Origin: Bog-532 sp963830385
GTDB lineage: Bacteria; Actinomycetota; Actinomycetes; Streptosporangiales; Streptosporangiaceae
Direction of reading: 5' to 3'
Assembly (NCBI GenBank): GCA_963830385.1
Contig: CAWHMD010000005.1
Coordinates: 496,001 to 560,000 of the forward strand
DNA: 64,000 bases
Shown here: piece after piece, positions 37,118-44,912 of the stretch
Layout of the letters: each line of letters opens with the position of its first letter
Numbering within the stretch: position 1 is the first letter of the stretch
Translations under genes and position numbers: made by a program
Notes under the pieces: model-generated
What the model saw: only the letters and a program-made list of their open reading frames with translations
Database searches by the model: none
Told to the model about the DNA's origin: nothing

Positions 37118-38122
37118 GTGATGACGGGGCTTCGGTGGCTGGCGGGGCAGACGGTGGCCGTGGAGCGCCGGTGGCTGGCGGGGCTGCTGGGGCTGGTCGT
37201 GGCTGTGGGACTGCTGGGGCTGGCTGGGTGTGGCTCGTCTGGTGGTAGCGGCGGGGGCGCGGGGCCGACGGCCAGTGCGGGGTCGGCCGGGGCTGGCGGG
37301 GCTGGCGGGGCGGCCGGGTCGGGTGGGGCTGGCGGGGCGGCCGGGTCGGGCGGGGCTGGCGCGCCTGTGTCGGGCGCCACCCCGGGCGGGTCAGGGGCTA
37401 CCGGGTCGCGGCGGATACCGGTGCGGGAGAGCTGGGATATCCAGCTGTCCGACACCCCCAAGGCGCCGTTCCCGGACGCGGGGCTGATCGAGGTGGACGG
37501 GTTCGACACGCCGGCCGCGACGGTGGCGGCGCTGCACCGGAGCCGGCCGGCGCGGGTGGTGGTCTGCTACATCGACGCGGGCACCTGGGAGAGCTGGCGG
37601 GCGGACGCCGGGCAGTATCCGAAGGCGCTGCTCGGGAAGCCCTACAGCGGCTGGCCGGGCGAACGCTGGGTGGATATCCGCAAGTATCGCGGGACGCTCG
37701 GCACGATCCTGCAGGCGCGGGTGCAGATGTGCCGGGCCAAGGGCTTCGACGCGATCGACTTCGACAACGTCGACGAGTACCAGAACGACTCGGGATTCCC
37801 GCTGACCGCCGCCGATCAGCTGGCGTTCAACAAGTACCTGGCCGGGCTGGCGCACCGGGGCGGGCTGCTGGTCGCGCTCAAGAACGACCCGGCCCAGATC
37901 CCCCAGCTGCTGCCGTACTTCGACTTCGGGGTGGACGAGCAGTGCTACCAGAACGGCGGCGACTGCCGGGGGCTGGAGCGGTTCGTGACCGCGGGCAAGC
38001 CCGGCTTCGACATCGAGTACCTGCCGCCCGCCAGCAAATTCTGCCCGCAGGCCAGCCGGCAGGACATCAACGCGCTGCTCAAGCACTACGCGCTGGACGC
38101 CTGGCGGGTCGCCTGCCGCTAG
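37118..38122 (+). CDS. GH114-like lipoprotein (endo-alpha-1,4-polygalactosaminidase family)
   Basis: A 334-residue exported lipoprotein. A hydrophobic segment (LAGLLGLVVAVGLLGLAGC) ends in lipobox LAGC. A Gly/Ala/Ser linker of about 60 residues is made by a tandem DNA repeat. The catalytic domain (WDIQLSDTPKAPFPDAGLIEVDGFDT; VVCYIDAGTWESWR; GFDAIDFDNVDEYQNDSGF) matches the GH114 TIM barrel, with acidic residues in DFDNVDEY. The family hydrolyses galactosaminogalactan-type polysaccharides; activity here is inferred. Confidence 0.85.
   Translation: MMTGLRWLAGQTVAVERRWLAGLLGLVVAVGLLGLAGCGSSGGSGGGAGPTASAGSAGAGGAGGAAGSGGAGGAAGSGGAGAPVSGATPGGSGATGSRRIPVRESWDIQLSDTPKAPFPDAGLIEVDGFDTPAATVAALHRSRPARVVVCYIDAGTWESWRADAGQYPKALLGKPYSGWPGERWVDIRKYRGTLGTILQARVQMCRAKGFDAIDFDNVDEYQNDSGFPLTAADQLAFNKYLAGLAHRGGLLVALKNDPAQIPQLLPYFDFGVDEQCYQNGGDCRGLERFVTAGKPGFDIEYLPPASKFCPQASRQDINALLKHYALDAWRVACR
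37297..37360 (+). repeat. 27-bp tandem repeat in the lipoprotein linker
   Basis: About 2.3 copies of a 27-bp GC-rich unit (copies start at 37301 and 37328) encode the Gly/Ala/Ser linker. Copy number may vary between strains. Confidence 0.7.
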
Positions 38123-38129
38123 CAGCCGC

Positions 38130-39098
38130 TCAGCGCAGGTCCGGCAAGGGATCGGCCACCCAGATCGTCCACAGCGGGCGGTAGCCCTGCTGGCTCCAGA
38201 ACGGCACCGACCGGGGGTTGAGCTGGGTGTGGTGCAGCAGCGTCACCGTCACCCCGGCCGCCGCGGCCTCGGCGTGGAAGCGGGCGGTCAGCGCGGCACC
38301 GACCCCGGTCCCGCGCTCGGCCGGGCTGACCCCGGTGAGCAGGTTGTAGGCGACCGGGCCGCGGCCCACCAGCGGGGCGATCCAGGCCGCGTCGGCCGGC
38401 CGCTGGGCGTGCAGCACGCCGGCCGGCTGGCCGTCCCGTTCGGCCAGCCAGACCCAGGGCTCGGGCGCGGCCAGCGCGGTGGCGGCTTCGGCCCGGAGCG
38501 CGCCGGCGGTCCACGGCCGGTCGACCACCTCGCCGAAGTAGGCGTCGTAGCGGACGACCTCGTGCTCGAGCGGGACCACCGCCTCGAGGTCGGCCGGCCC
38601 GGCCCGGCGGATCCGCACGCCCGGGGGCAGCTCCTGCTGCTCGCCCAGCCCCGAGCGGCCCGGTCCGGTGCGCACCGCCACCACAGCCATCGGCTGCAGC
38701 CCGTGACGCAGCAGGGTGGCCACGCCCTCGACGTCGCGGCTGGGCCAGGACACGCTGGCGGAGGTGTCCGCGTCGTCCCAGCCGGGCTGAGCGGCCAGGT
38801 GGTCACGCCAGGCCGACAGCACCGCGTCCAGCGAGCCGGCCACGTCCGGGCCCGCGACCCGGGCGGTGAGCCCGAACCGGCGAGCCGCACCCCAGCACAG
38901 TTCGAGCGTGCCGGGCTCGCCGGTCCAGTGGCCGCAGGTGGCCACGGCGGTGGGCGCATCGGCCGGGCCGGCGGTGAGCCACTCACCGCAGCCCGCAGGC
39001 GGGACCGACGGCTCCGGCAGCAGCGGGTCCACGGCCTGCCAGCGCTGGCCGGCCTGGGTGATGACCCGCTCAGTCAGGCCACCGGGCGCTGCCGCCAT
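38130..39098 (-). CDS. GNAT-family N-acetyltransferase (two-domain)
   Basis: A 322-residue protein whose C-terminal half is a GNAT domain (YNLLTGVSPAERGTGVGAALTARFHAEAAAAG, with the R/GxGxGxA loop, then LNPRSVPFWSQQGYRPL). The N-terminal half is probably a degenerate GNAT domain. GGAGG before ATG 39098 supports this start over 39110. It lies after the ABC1-kinase gene on the same strand, whose reading frame overlaps the start by 29 bp. Confidence 0.82.
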   Translation of the reverse strand: MAAAPGGLTERVITQAGQRWQAVDPLLPEPSVPPAGCGEWLTAGPADAPTAVATCGHWTGEPGTLELCWGAARRFGLTARVAGPDVAGSLDAVLSAWRDHLAAQPGWDDADTSASVSWPSRDVEGVATLLRHGLQPMAVVAVRTGPGRSGLGEQQELPPGVRIRRAGPADLEAVVPLEHEVVRYDAYFGEVVDRPWTAGALRAEAATALAAPEPWVWLAERDGQPAGVLHAQRPADAAWIAPLVGRGPVAYNLLTGVSPAERGTGVGAALTARFHAEAAAAGVTVTLLHHTQLNPRSVPFWSQQGYRPLWTIWVADPLPDLR

Positions 39099-41358
39099 GA
39101 CCACCTCCACCGTGTTCAGTTCCGGCGAGCAGCCTACTGACGCAGTGGTTCAAAACTGTCCATGGGGTCACGCTATTGCCGGGCAATCCTTCGCTAAGGA
39201 AAATAAAAGCGCGATCCCAACCTAAAGAGCATCGTGCTGGCCGGGCTGGTGCTGATGTTCGTGGCCCGGTTCGTGCTGCGGTCGGACTTCTTCCGCGCGC
39301 CGCTGGAGTCCAGTTCACGGGAAGAGACGCCGGTCGAGGGCTGAGCCGGCCGCGCTGGGGTAAGCGGGTATCCGGCCGGAACACCAGGACCAGCACGCGG
39401 ACGGCGAGGATGGCCGCCACCACCAGCAGGCAGTAGCCGAAAAAGCCATACAGGCTGACGTCCCTGGTCACGCTGGGGCCACCGTGCAGGCCGATCATCA
39501 GCACCGCCATCACCCCGGCGGCGGCGGCCAGGAACGTCAGCAGCACCTGGTGCAGCAGGCCGGTGACGAACCGGCGGTCGGACGGGTCAGCCAGCAGCCG
39601 GACGTTGACGCTGAGCCGCCCGGTCTCCAGCGCCTGGCCGATCCGGTCGATGCGCCGGGGCAGCCGCCGCAGCATCGGCAGCAGCGAGGTCAGCTCGTCC
39701 AGGGCGGTCCGCCGCAGCTCCTCCGGGGTCAGCCGCTCGGCCAGCTGGCCGGCCGCGAACCGCCGGGCCCCGGCCACGATGTCGAAGCCCGGCGCGAGCT
39801 GGGTCAGCGTGCCCTCCAGGGTCGCCAGCGCCCGGAACACCGCCGCGATCTCGGGCGGGATGGCCAGGCCGTGCTCGGCCACGATGCGGAACAGGTCGGT
39901 GAACATCCGGACGTCGGGGGTGACGCCCGCGGCCATGTGGCGGGCCGCGAACCGGCCCAGGGTCCGCTCCAGCCGGGCCTCGTCCAGCTCTTCGGGCCGT
40001 TCCACCACGTCCAGCAGGGCGTCGGCCAGCGACGCCGGGTCCCCCCGGTCCAGCGCGAGCAGCAGCCGCTGCAGCGCCGACCGCAGCCCGGCGTCGATCC
40101 GGCCGACCGACCCGAAGTCGAGCAGCCCGAGCCGGCCGTCGGCCAGCAGCAGCACGTTGCCGGGGTGCGGGTCGGCGTGGAACGTGCCGTCCAGCAGCAC
40201 CTGCCGGAGCAGGCTGTCCAGCAGGCTGGACGCGAGCGCGGCCCGGGCCGGATCGGCGGCGCCGCCCGGCACCGGCTGGCCGCCCGGCTGGGCGGCCAGC
40301 GGGCGCCCGTCCAGGTAGTCCATGACCAGGACCCCCTCGGAGCACAACGGCTCGTACGGGGCGGGAACCTGGACCGGCTGGCCGGGGCCGTCAGCGCGGC
40401 GGCTGGCCGCGGCGGCGATCGCTATGAGGTTGCGGGCTTCGATGCGCAGGTCCAGCTCCTCGTGCAGCGCGTCCGCGAACCCGCGGGCCAGGGTGACCGC
40501 ACCCACCGCCCGGCCCCAGCTGGTGCTGCGCTGCAGCCGGGCGGCGAGCCGGAGCACGATGTCCAGGTCCCGGTCGACGACCGTGCGGACGCCCGGGCGG
40601 CGGACCTTGACCACCACCGGCTGGCCGCCGTCCAGGGTCGCCCGGTGGACCTGGGCGATGGAGGCCGCGCCGAGCGGTTCCCGCTCGAAGGTGGCGAACA
40701 CCTCGTCCACCTCGGCTCCGAGCTCGGTCCACACGGTAGCTTCGACCCGGGACCAGGGCAGCTGCGGAGCGTCGTCCTGCAGCCGCGACAATTCGCTGAT
40801 GAACTCGGGGGGCAATAGGTCACGGCGGGTGGACAGCACCTGGCCGAGCTTGGTGAACGTCACCCCGCCGTCCTCCAGGGCCAGCCGCAGCGAGCGCGCC
40901 ACCCGGGCCCGGCCCTCGGCGGTGGCCAGCTCGGAGCGGCGGCCGCCGCGCTGGTAGGGCAGCAGCCCGCGGCGGACCAGGATCCGGGTGATCTGAGCGT
41001 ACCGCCGGGTCCGGCCCGCCTGCCGGCGCAGCGCGCGGACCACATAGACCGGCCCGGGCAGCGAGCCGCTGGGGACCAGCGCCTCCGACACGACCAGGAA
41101 GATCATGCCGACCAGCAGCGCGATGACCACCCCGAGGAGCACGAACCACAGCCCGGGCAGGACCGGGGCGTTGCGGCCGACCGCCCGGCCTCCGATCGCG
41201 CTGATGATCGGCTCGGCCGCGAAGAACGCGATCACCCCGGCCACCAGCGTGCGCAGCGGGGCCAGCCGCGAGCCGAGGAGCCGCCGGACCCCGAACGCGA
41301 ACAACCCGATCGTCAGCACGACCCCGAACACCAGCAACGGGAAGTTCAGAATGTTCAT
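39070..41358 (-). CDS. ABC1/UbiB-family atypical kinase, membrane-anchored
   Basis: A reading frame of 762 residues. Three N-terminal hydrophobic segments (about residues 5-100) precede the ABC1 kinase-like domain, with KxGQ motif FTKLGQVLSTRRDLLP, the Ala-rich loop PLGAASIAQVHRA, VVVKVRRPG, DGTFHADPHPGN and LLDFGSVG. Two C-terminal helices follow near residues 625-690. The last 75 residues are Arg/Pro-rich and unlike the family, and they overlap the next gene, so the true end may be earlier. Family members act in quinone or lipid metabolism. Confidence 0.85.
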   Translation of the reverse strand: MNILNFPLLVFGVVLTIGLFAFGVRRLLGSRLAPLRTLVAGVIAFFAAEPIISAIGGRAVGRNAPVLPGLWFVLLGVVIALLVGMIFLVVSEALVPSGSLPGPVYVVRALRRQAGRTRRYAQITRILVRRGLLPYQRGGRRSELATAEGRARVARSLRLALEDGGVTFTKLGQVLSTRRDLLPPEFISELSRLQDDAPQLPWSRVEATVWTELGAEVDEVFATFEREPLGAASIAQVHRATLDGGQPVVVKVRRPGVRTVVDRDLDIVLRLAARLQRSTSWGRAVGAVTLARGFADALHEELDLRIEARNLIAIAAAASRRADGPGQPVQVPAPYEPLCSEGVLVMDYLDGRPLAAQPGGQPVPGGAADPARAALASSLLDSLLRQVLLDGTFHADPHPGNVLLLADGRLGLLDFGSVGRIDAGLRSALQRLLLALDRGDPASLADALLDVVERPEELDEARLERTLGRFAARHMAAGVTPDVRMFTDLFRIVAEHGLAIPPEIAAVFRALATLEGTLTQLAPGFDIVAGARRFAAGQLAERLTPEELRRTALDELTSLLPMLRRLPRRIDRIGQALETGRLSVNVRLLADPSDRRFVTGLLHQVLLTFLAAAAGVMAVLMIGLHGGPSVTRDVSLYGFFGYCLLVVAAILAVRVLVLVFRPDTRLPQRGRLSPRPASLPVNWTPAARGRSPTAARTGPRTSAPARPARCSLGWDRAFIFLSEGLPGNSVTPWTVLNHCVSRLLAGTEHGGGGHGGSARWPD
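39234..39344 (+). CDS. Possible 36-aa single-helix membrane peptide or gene remnant
   Basis: GTG 39234 opens a short frame, LAGLVLMFVARFVLR then DFFRAPLES, ending in an acidic tail, with AAAGAG upstream. One transmembrane helix with a charged C-terminus looks protein-like, and it is antisense to the atypical tail of the ABC1-kinase frame. It could equally be the 3' remnant of a lost gene. Confidence 0.25.
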   Translation: MLAGLVLMFVARFVLRSDFFRAPLESSSREETPVEG

Positions 41359-41392
41359 GACAGCGGCGCCGGCCTGTCGTCTCCGGGCCTGC

Positions 41393-42394
41393 TCAGAACT
41401 GGAGGACGGCGGCGCCGTCGACCCGGCCGGCCTTCAGGTCAGCCAGGGCCTGATCGGCCTGGCCGAACGGGTACGGGGTGGTGGTCACCTTGAGCTTGAG
41501 CCGTTCGGCCAGTGTCAGGAACTCCTGGGCGTCGCCGCGCGTGTTGGAGGTGACGCTGCGCAGGTTGCGCTCCTGGAACAGATGCTTTTCGTAGTTGAGG
41601 GACGGGATGTCGGTCAGGTAGATGCCGGCCACCGACAAGGTTCCGTTCCGGTCCAGGGCCGCCAGCGCGGCCGGGACCATCTCCCCCACGGGGGCGAACA
41701 GGATGGCCGAATCCAGCGGCACCGGGGCCGCGTCGTAGGAGTCCTGCACGGACGCGGCGCCCAGGCTGCGGGCCAGGTCGCGGGCGGACTCGCCCCGGGT
41801 GAACACGTGCACCTGGGCGCCCTGGGCGATGGCGACCTGGGCGGCCAGGTGGGCCGAACCGCCGAAGCCCCAGATACCGAGGGTGCCGCCCGGCGGGACC
41901 TCGGCCCGCACCAGCGCCCGGTAGCCGATGATGCCCGCGCACAGCAGCGGGGCGAGTTCGGTGTCGCTGAACCCGCCCGGCAGCGGGTGCGCGAACGCAT
42001 CGGCCACGATCACGTAGTCGGCGTATCCCCCGTTGATGTCCCAGCCGGTGTAGGTGGAGCCGGGGCAGAGGTTCTCCTGGCCGCGACGGCAGAACCGGCA
42101 CGACCCGTCCACGCCGGCCAGCCAGGCCGCCCCGACCCGGTCACCCACGCTGAACCGGGTGGTGCCGGGCCCGGTGGCGGTGACCCGGCCGACGATCTCG
42201 TGGCCGGGCGTGGTCCGCGGGTGGTGCGGGGGCAGGTCACCCTCGGCCAGGTGCAGGTCGGTGCGGCACACCCCGCAGGCGATGAGCTTGACCTGCAACT
42301 GGCCGGGGCCGGGCTCGGGGACCGGGCGGTCATCGGTCAGCTCCAGCGGCCCGCCGGTGATCGGGCCGGGCTTGGCGACTACCCATGCGCGCAT
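41393..42394 (-). CDS. Zinc-dependent alcohol dehydrogenase (MDR family)
   Basis: A 333-residue medium-chain dehydrogenase. Catalytic zinc ligands are in CGVCRTD and GHEIVG, structural zinc cysteines are in CRFCRRGQENLC, and the NAD(P) fold has GIWGFGGSAHLAAQVA. It resembles AdhA/CAD-like aldehyde reductases. The start at 42394 has TAACGT exactly 6 nt upstream and no Shine-Dalgarno, so the transcript is probably leaderless. The substrate is unknown. Confidence 0.9.
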   Translation of the reverse strand: MRAWVVAKPGPITGGPLELTDDRPVPEPGPGQLQVKLIACGVCRTDLHLAEGDLPPHHPRTTPGHEIVGRVTATGPGTTRFSVGDRVGAAWLAGVDGSCRFCRRGQENLCPGSTYTGWDINGGYADYVIVADAFAHPLPGGFSDTELAPLLCAGIIGYRALVRAEVPPGGTLGIWGFGGSAHLAAQVAIAQGAQVHVFTRGESARDLARSLGAASVQDSYDAAPVPLDSAILFAPVGEMVPAALAALDRNGTLSVAGIYLTDIPSLNYEKHLFQERNLRSVTSNTRGDAQEFLTLAERLKLKVTTTPYPFGQADQALADLKAGRVDGAAVLQF

Positions 42395-42517
42395 GAGGCT
42401 ACGTTACGGCCACCGCCGCTGACGGCCATGGCCGCAGGGGGCACACTGGTGGCAACAATCGTTCGCATCGCAGGGCCGGGGAACGGCCAAACCGCGATGA
42501 CGCTCAGGAAGGCCAGC

Positions 42518-43000
42518 ATGGATCGCGAGGAACGGCGTCAGTTCGTCCGGGACCACCGCACCTGCATCTTCGGCTACAACCGGAAGAACGACGGGCCGGC
42601 CATGACCGTCGTGTACTACATCATGGACGGCGATGACCTGTTGGTCTCCACCATGGCCGACCGGGCCAAGGCCAAGGCGGTGCAGCGCGACCCGCACGTC
42701 AGCCTCTGCGTGCTGAACGAGCAGTGGCCGCTCACCTATCTGCAGGTCTACGGCCAGGCGACGCTGGACCCGGACCCCGACCACGCCAGCCAGCTGATGC
42801 GCAAGGTCGTCGAGCTGATGGCGGGCGAGCCGGTGCCGGACGAGAAGTACCCCGCGATCCAAAAGATGTGCATTGATGAGAAGCGGGTCGTGCTGCGGGT
42901 CGTCCCGTACGCCACCTTCGAGACCCCGCCCCGCCACGTCTATCAGGCCGACGACATCGACGGGCTGACCCACTTCACGTCGAAGAGCATGGACTGGTGA
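42518..43000 (+). CDS. PPOX-class split-barrel FMN/F420-binding protein
   Basis: A 160-residue pyridoxamine-phosphate-oxidase-like protein (DREERRQFVRDHRTCIFGYNRKNDGPAMTVVYYIMDGDDLLVSTMADRAKAKAVQRDPHVSLCV), a common actinobacterial flavin or F420 fold. ATG 42518 is chosen over 42497 because AGGAAGG lies 6 nt upstream. It is followed by a strong hairpin. The reaction is unknown. Confidence 0.85.
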   Translation: MDREERRQFVRDHRTCIFGYNRKNDGPAMTVVYYIMDGDDLLVSTMADRAKAKAVQRDPHVSLCVLNEQWPLTYLQVYGQATLDPDPDHASQLMRKVVELMAGEPVPDEKYPAIQKMCIDEKRVVLRVVPYATFETPPRHVYQADDIDGLTHFTSKSMDW

Positions 43001-43021
43001 GCCCGGCCGACTGAGGCGGGC

Positions 43022-43043
43022 GGCCGGGCGGGACCGCCCGGCC
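43022..43043. terminator. GC hairpin between convergent genes
   Basis: GGCCGGGCGG-GA-CCGCCCGGCC, effectively an 8-bp stem with a 6-nt loop, between the PPOX gene stop (43000) and the zinc-finger gene stop (43057). Probably bidirectional. Confidence 0.6.
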
Positions 43044-43056
43044 AGCCGTCAGCGGA

Positions 43057-43410
43057 TCAGTAGTGCAGGTGGGCCTGCCAGTCGGCGGGGACGCGGTCTT
43101 CGGGGCCAGGGGTGGTCTGGTCGAGCGGGTGGTGGTCGGGCGCGGCCAGCTCGGGGCCGCGCTCGTAGAGCTGGTTGTCCGGGTAGCTCCAGAACCAGGA
43201 CTCATGCGGCTCGAAGCTCTGGATGACCGGGTGGCCGGTGTCCTTGGCGTGGTGGCTGGCGTGCTGCGCAGGCGAGGAGTCACAGCAGCCTACGTGCCCG
43301 CACTGGGCGCAGCGGCGCAGGTGGAACCACCAGCCGCCGGCCGCGTCACACTCGGAGCAGCCGGGGCCGCTGGGGGGAACCGACGGGTCGACGCCGGGGA
43401 TCTCGCTCAT
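43057..43410 (-). CDS. UBP-type zinc finger protein
   Basis: A 117-residue protein carrying a ZnF-UBP domain: CSECDAAGGWWFHLRRCAQCGHVGCC followed by HASHHAKDTGHPVIQSFEPHESWFWSY. The Cys and His pattern of the ubiquitin-specific-protease zinc finger is intact, though there is no ubiquitin in the cell. Its ATG overlaps the histidine-kinase stop (ATGA), making it the third gene of a coupled signalling operon. A redox-sensing or adaptor role is a guess. Confidence 0.88.
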   Translation of the reverse strand: MSEIPGVDPSVPPSGPGCSECDAAGGWWFHLRRCAQCGHVGCCDSSPAQHASHHAKDTGHPVIQSFEPHESWFWSYPDNQLYERGPELAAPDHHPLDQTTPGPEDRVPADWQAHLHY

Positions 43411-44912
43411 GTGGTCTCCTGCTCCTGGTTCTCGCCGCCGAGGGCGGTCACGGCACGGGGCTCCCCCGGCGCCGCGACCGGGCTGTCGTCCTGGTTCTGG
43501 GCCGTGAACGGCAGCCAGACCCGGAACTTGGTGTCGCCGGGGTCGGAGAACACGTTGATCTCCCCGTGGTGCTTCTTGACCACGATCCGCCAGGAGATGT
43601 CGAGTCCCAGCCCGGTGCCCTCACCGACCGGCTTGGTGGTGAAGAACGGGTCGAAGATACGCGACTGGATGTCCTTCGGCACACCCGGCCCGGTGTCGCC
43701 GAACTCGACCATCAGCTTGTCGCGGTCGTGGGCGGTGCGGATGGTGAGCGTGCCGTGATGGTCCATGGCGGAGACCGCGTTGTCGATCAGGTTGGTCCAC
43801 ACCTGATTGAGCTCGGCCGCGTAGGCCGGGATCTTGGGCAGCGTCCGGTCGTAGTCCTTGACGATGGTGACGTCCGGGCCGATCTTGGCCGCCATCATTA
43901 CCAGCGTGCTGTCCAGCAGGTCGTGGACGTCGACCTCCTGGTAGGGGGCCCGGTCGAGCTGGGAGTACTGCTTGGCCGCGCCGACCAGGTGCATGATCCG
44001 GCCGGTGGCGTCCTGGATCTCGTTCATCAGCAGCTCGGTCTCGACCGTGTAGGTCAGCCAGCGGATGGCGCCTTCCATGTCCTCGACGTCGACGATGTCG
44101 GCCACCTGGTCCAGCCAGACGGTGTCGAGACCGGCCTGGACCAGCACCGGGGCCAGGTCCCAGCCGCCGGCGACGCCGTAGCCGTCCAGCCAGTCGGCCA
44201 CCGCGTCCTCGGCGTCGGAGGCCTCCATCGGGCCCAGCACCAGCGCCTTGGCCACCCGCTCCACGGCCCGCTCCTGGAGGTCCATCAGGCCCTCCAGCGT
44301 CACCTGGTGATAGGGGTGCTTGGAGATCTTGGTGAGCTTGTGGCGCATCCCGGCGACCCGGTCGCGCAGCGACGAGGTGGCCCGGACGGCGGCGGCGGCC
44401 GGGTTGTTCAGCTCGTGGGTCAGGCCGGCCGACAGCGAGCCGAGGGCCAGTAGCCGCTCACGCTGGCTGATCGCCCGGTTGGTCGCGCTGACGCCGAAGA
44501 ACGCCCCCTCCAGCAGGTGCACCGCCATCGGGAACCAGGTGGTCACCATCTCGGCGAAGCACTCGGCGTTGAGCACGAAGAACCGGGACGGCTCGGTGAC
44601 CCGCAGCGAGCTGTTGTAGGTCTTGGCCGCCCGCTCGCCCAGATAAGCCTGGAACGCGCCCGCGTATGAGCCGCGGTAGGAGGACCGGTTCACCTCGATG
44701 TCGTCGGCGCCGACCCGGCGGTACATCACCACGGTGCCCTCGAGCAGCACGTAGAAGCAGGTGGCGGGGTCGCCCTCGGCGTACACCGGCCCGGGCTGGT
44801 AGGTCTCGATCCGGCCTTCGCGGCAGAGCCAGTCCAGCTGGTCGTCGTTGAGCTTCTCGAACAGGAACAGCGACCGGAGCTCGTCCGGGTCGCAAGGACT
44901 GGTCTCGGTCAC
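43407..44912 (-). CDS. Sensor histidine kinase with N-terminal cyclic-nucleotide-binding domain
   Basis: A 501-residue soluble kinase. A cNMP-binding domain (residues 15-135, with QPGPVYAEGDPATCFYVLLEGTVVMYRR) is followed by a DHp helix with phospho-acceptor His166 (LTHELNNPAAA). The HATPase domain has an N-box (NQVWTNLIDNAVSAM), G1 (DTGPGVP) and G2 (GEGTGLGLDI). No membrane segment is present. GTG 44912 overlaps the upstream fusion-gene stop (GTGA). Its likely partner receiver is the N-terminal domain of that fusion protein. Confidence 0.9.
   Translation of the reverse strand: MTETSPCDPDELRSLFLFEKLNDDQLDWLCREGRIETYQPGPVYAEGDPATCFYVLLEGTVVMYRRVGADDIEVNRSSYRGSYAGAFQAYLGERAAKTYNSSLRVTEPSRFFVLNAECFAEMVTTWFPMAVHLLEGAFFGVSATNRAISQRERLLALGSLSAGLTHELNNPAAAAVRATSSLRDRVAGMRHKLTKISKHPYHQVTLEGLMDLQERAVERVAKALVLGPMEASDAEDAVADWLDGYGVAGGWDLAPVLVQAGLDTVWLDQVADIVDVEDMEGAIRWLTYTVETELLMNEIQDATGRIMHLVGAAKQYSQLDRAPYQEVDVHDLLDSTLVMMAAKIGPDVTIVKDYDRTLPKIPAYAAELNQVWTNLIDNAVSAMDHHGTLTIRTAHDRDKLMVEFGDTGPGVPKDIQSRIFDPFFTTKPVGEGTGLGLDISWRIVVKKHHGEINVFSDPGDTKFRVWLPFTAQNQDDSPVAAPGEPRAVTALGGENQEQETT

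Noticed and set aside
37297..37360. CRISPR-like short repeats
   Set aside because: Contiguous in-frame 27-bp units without unique spacers, inside a coding linker. No cas genes in the window.
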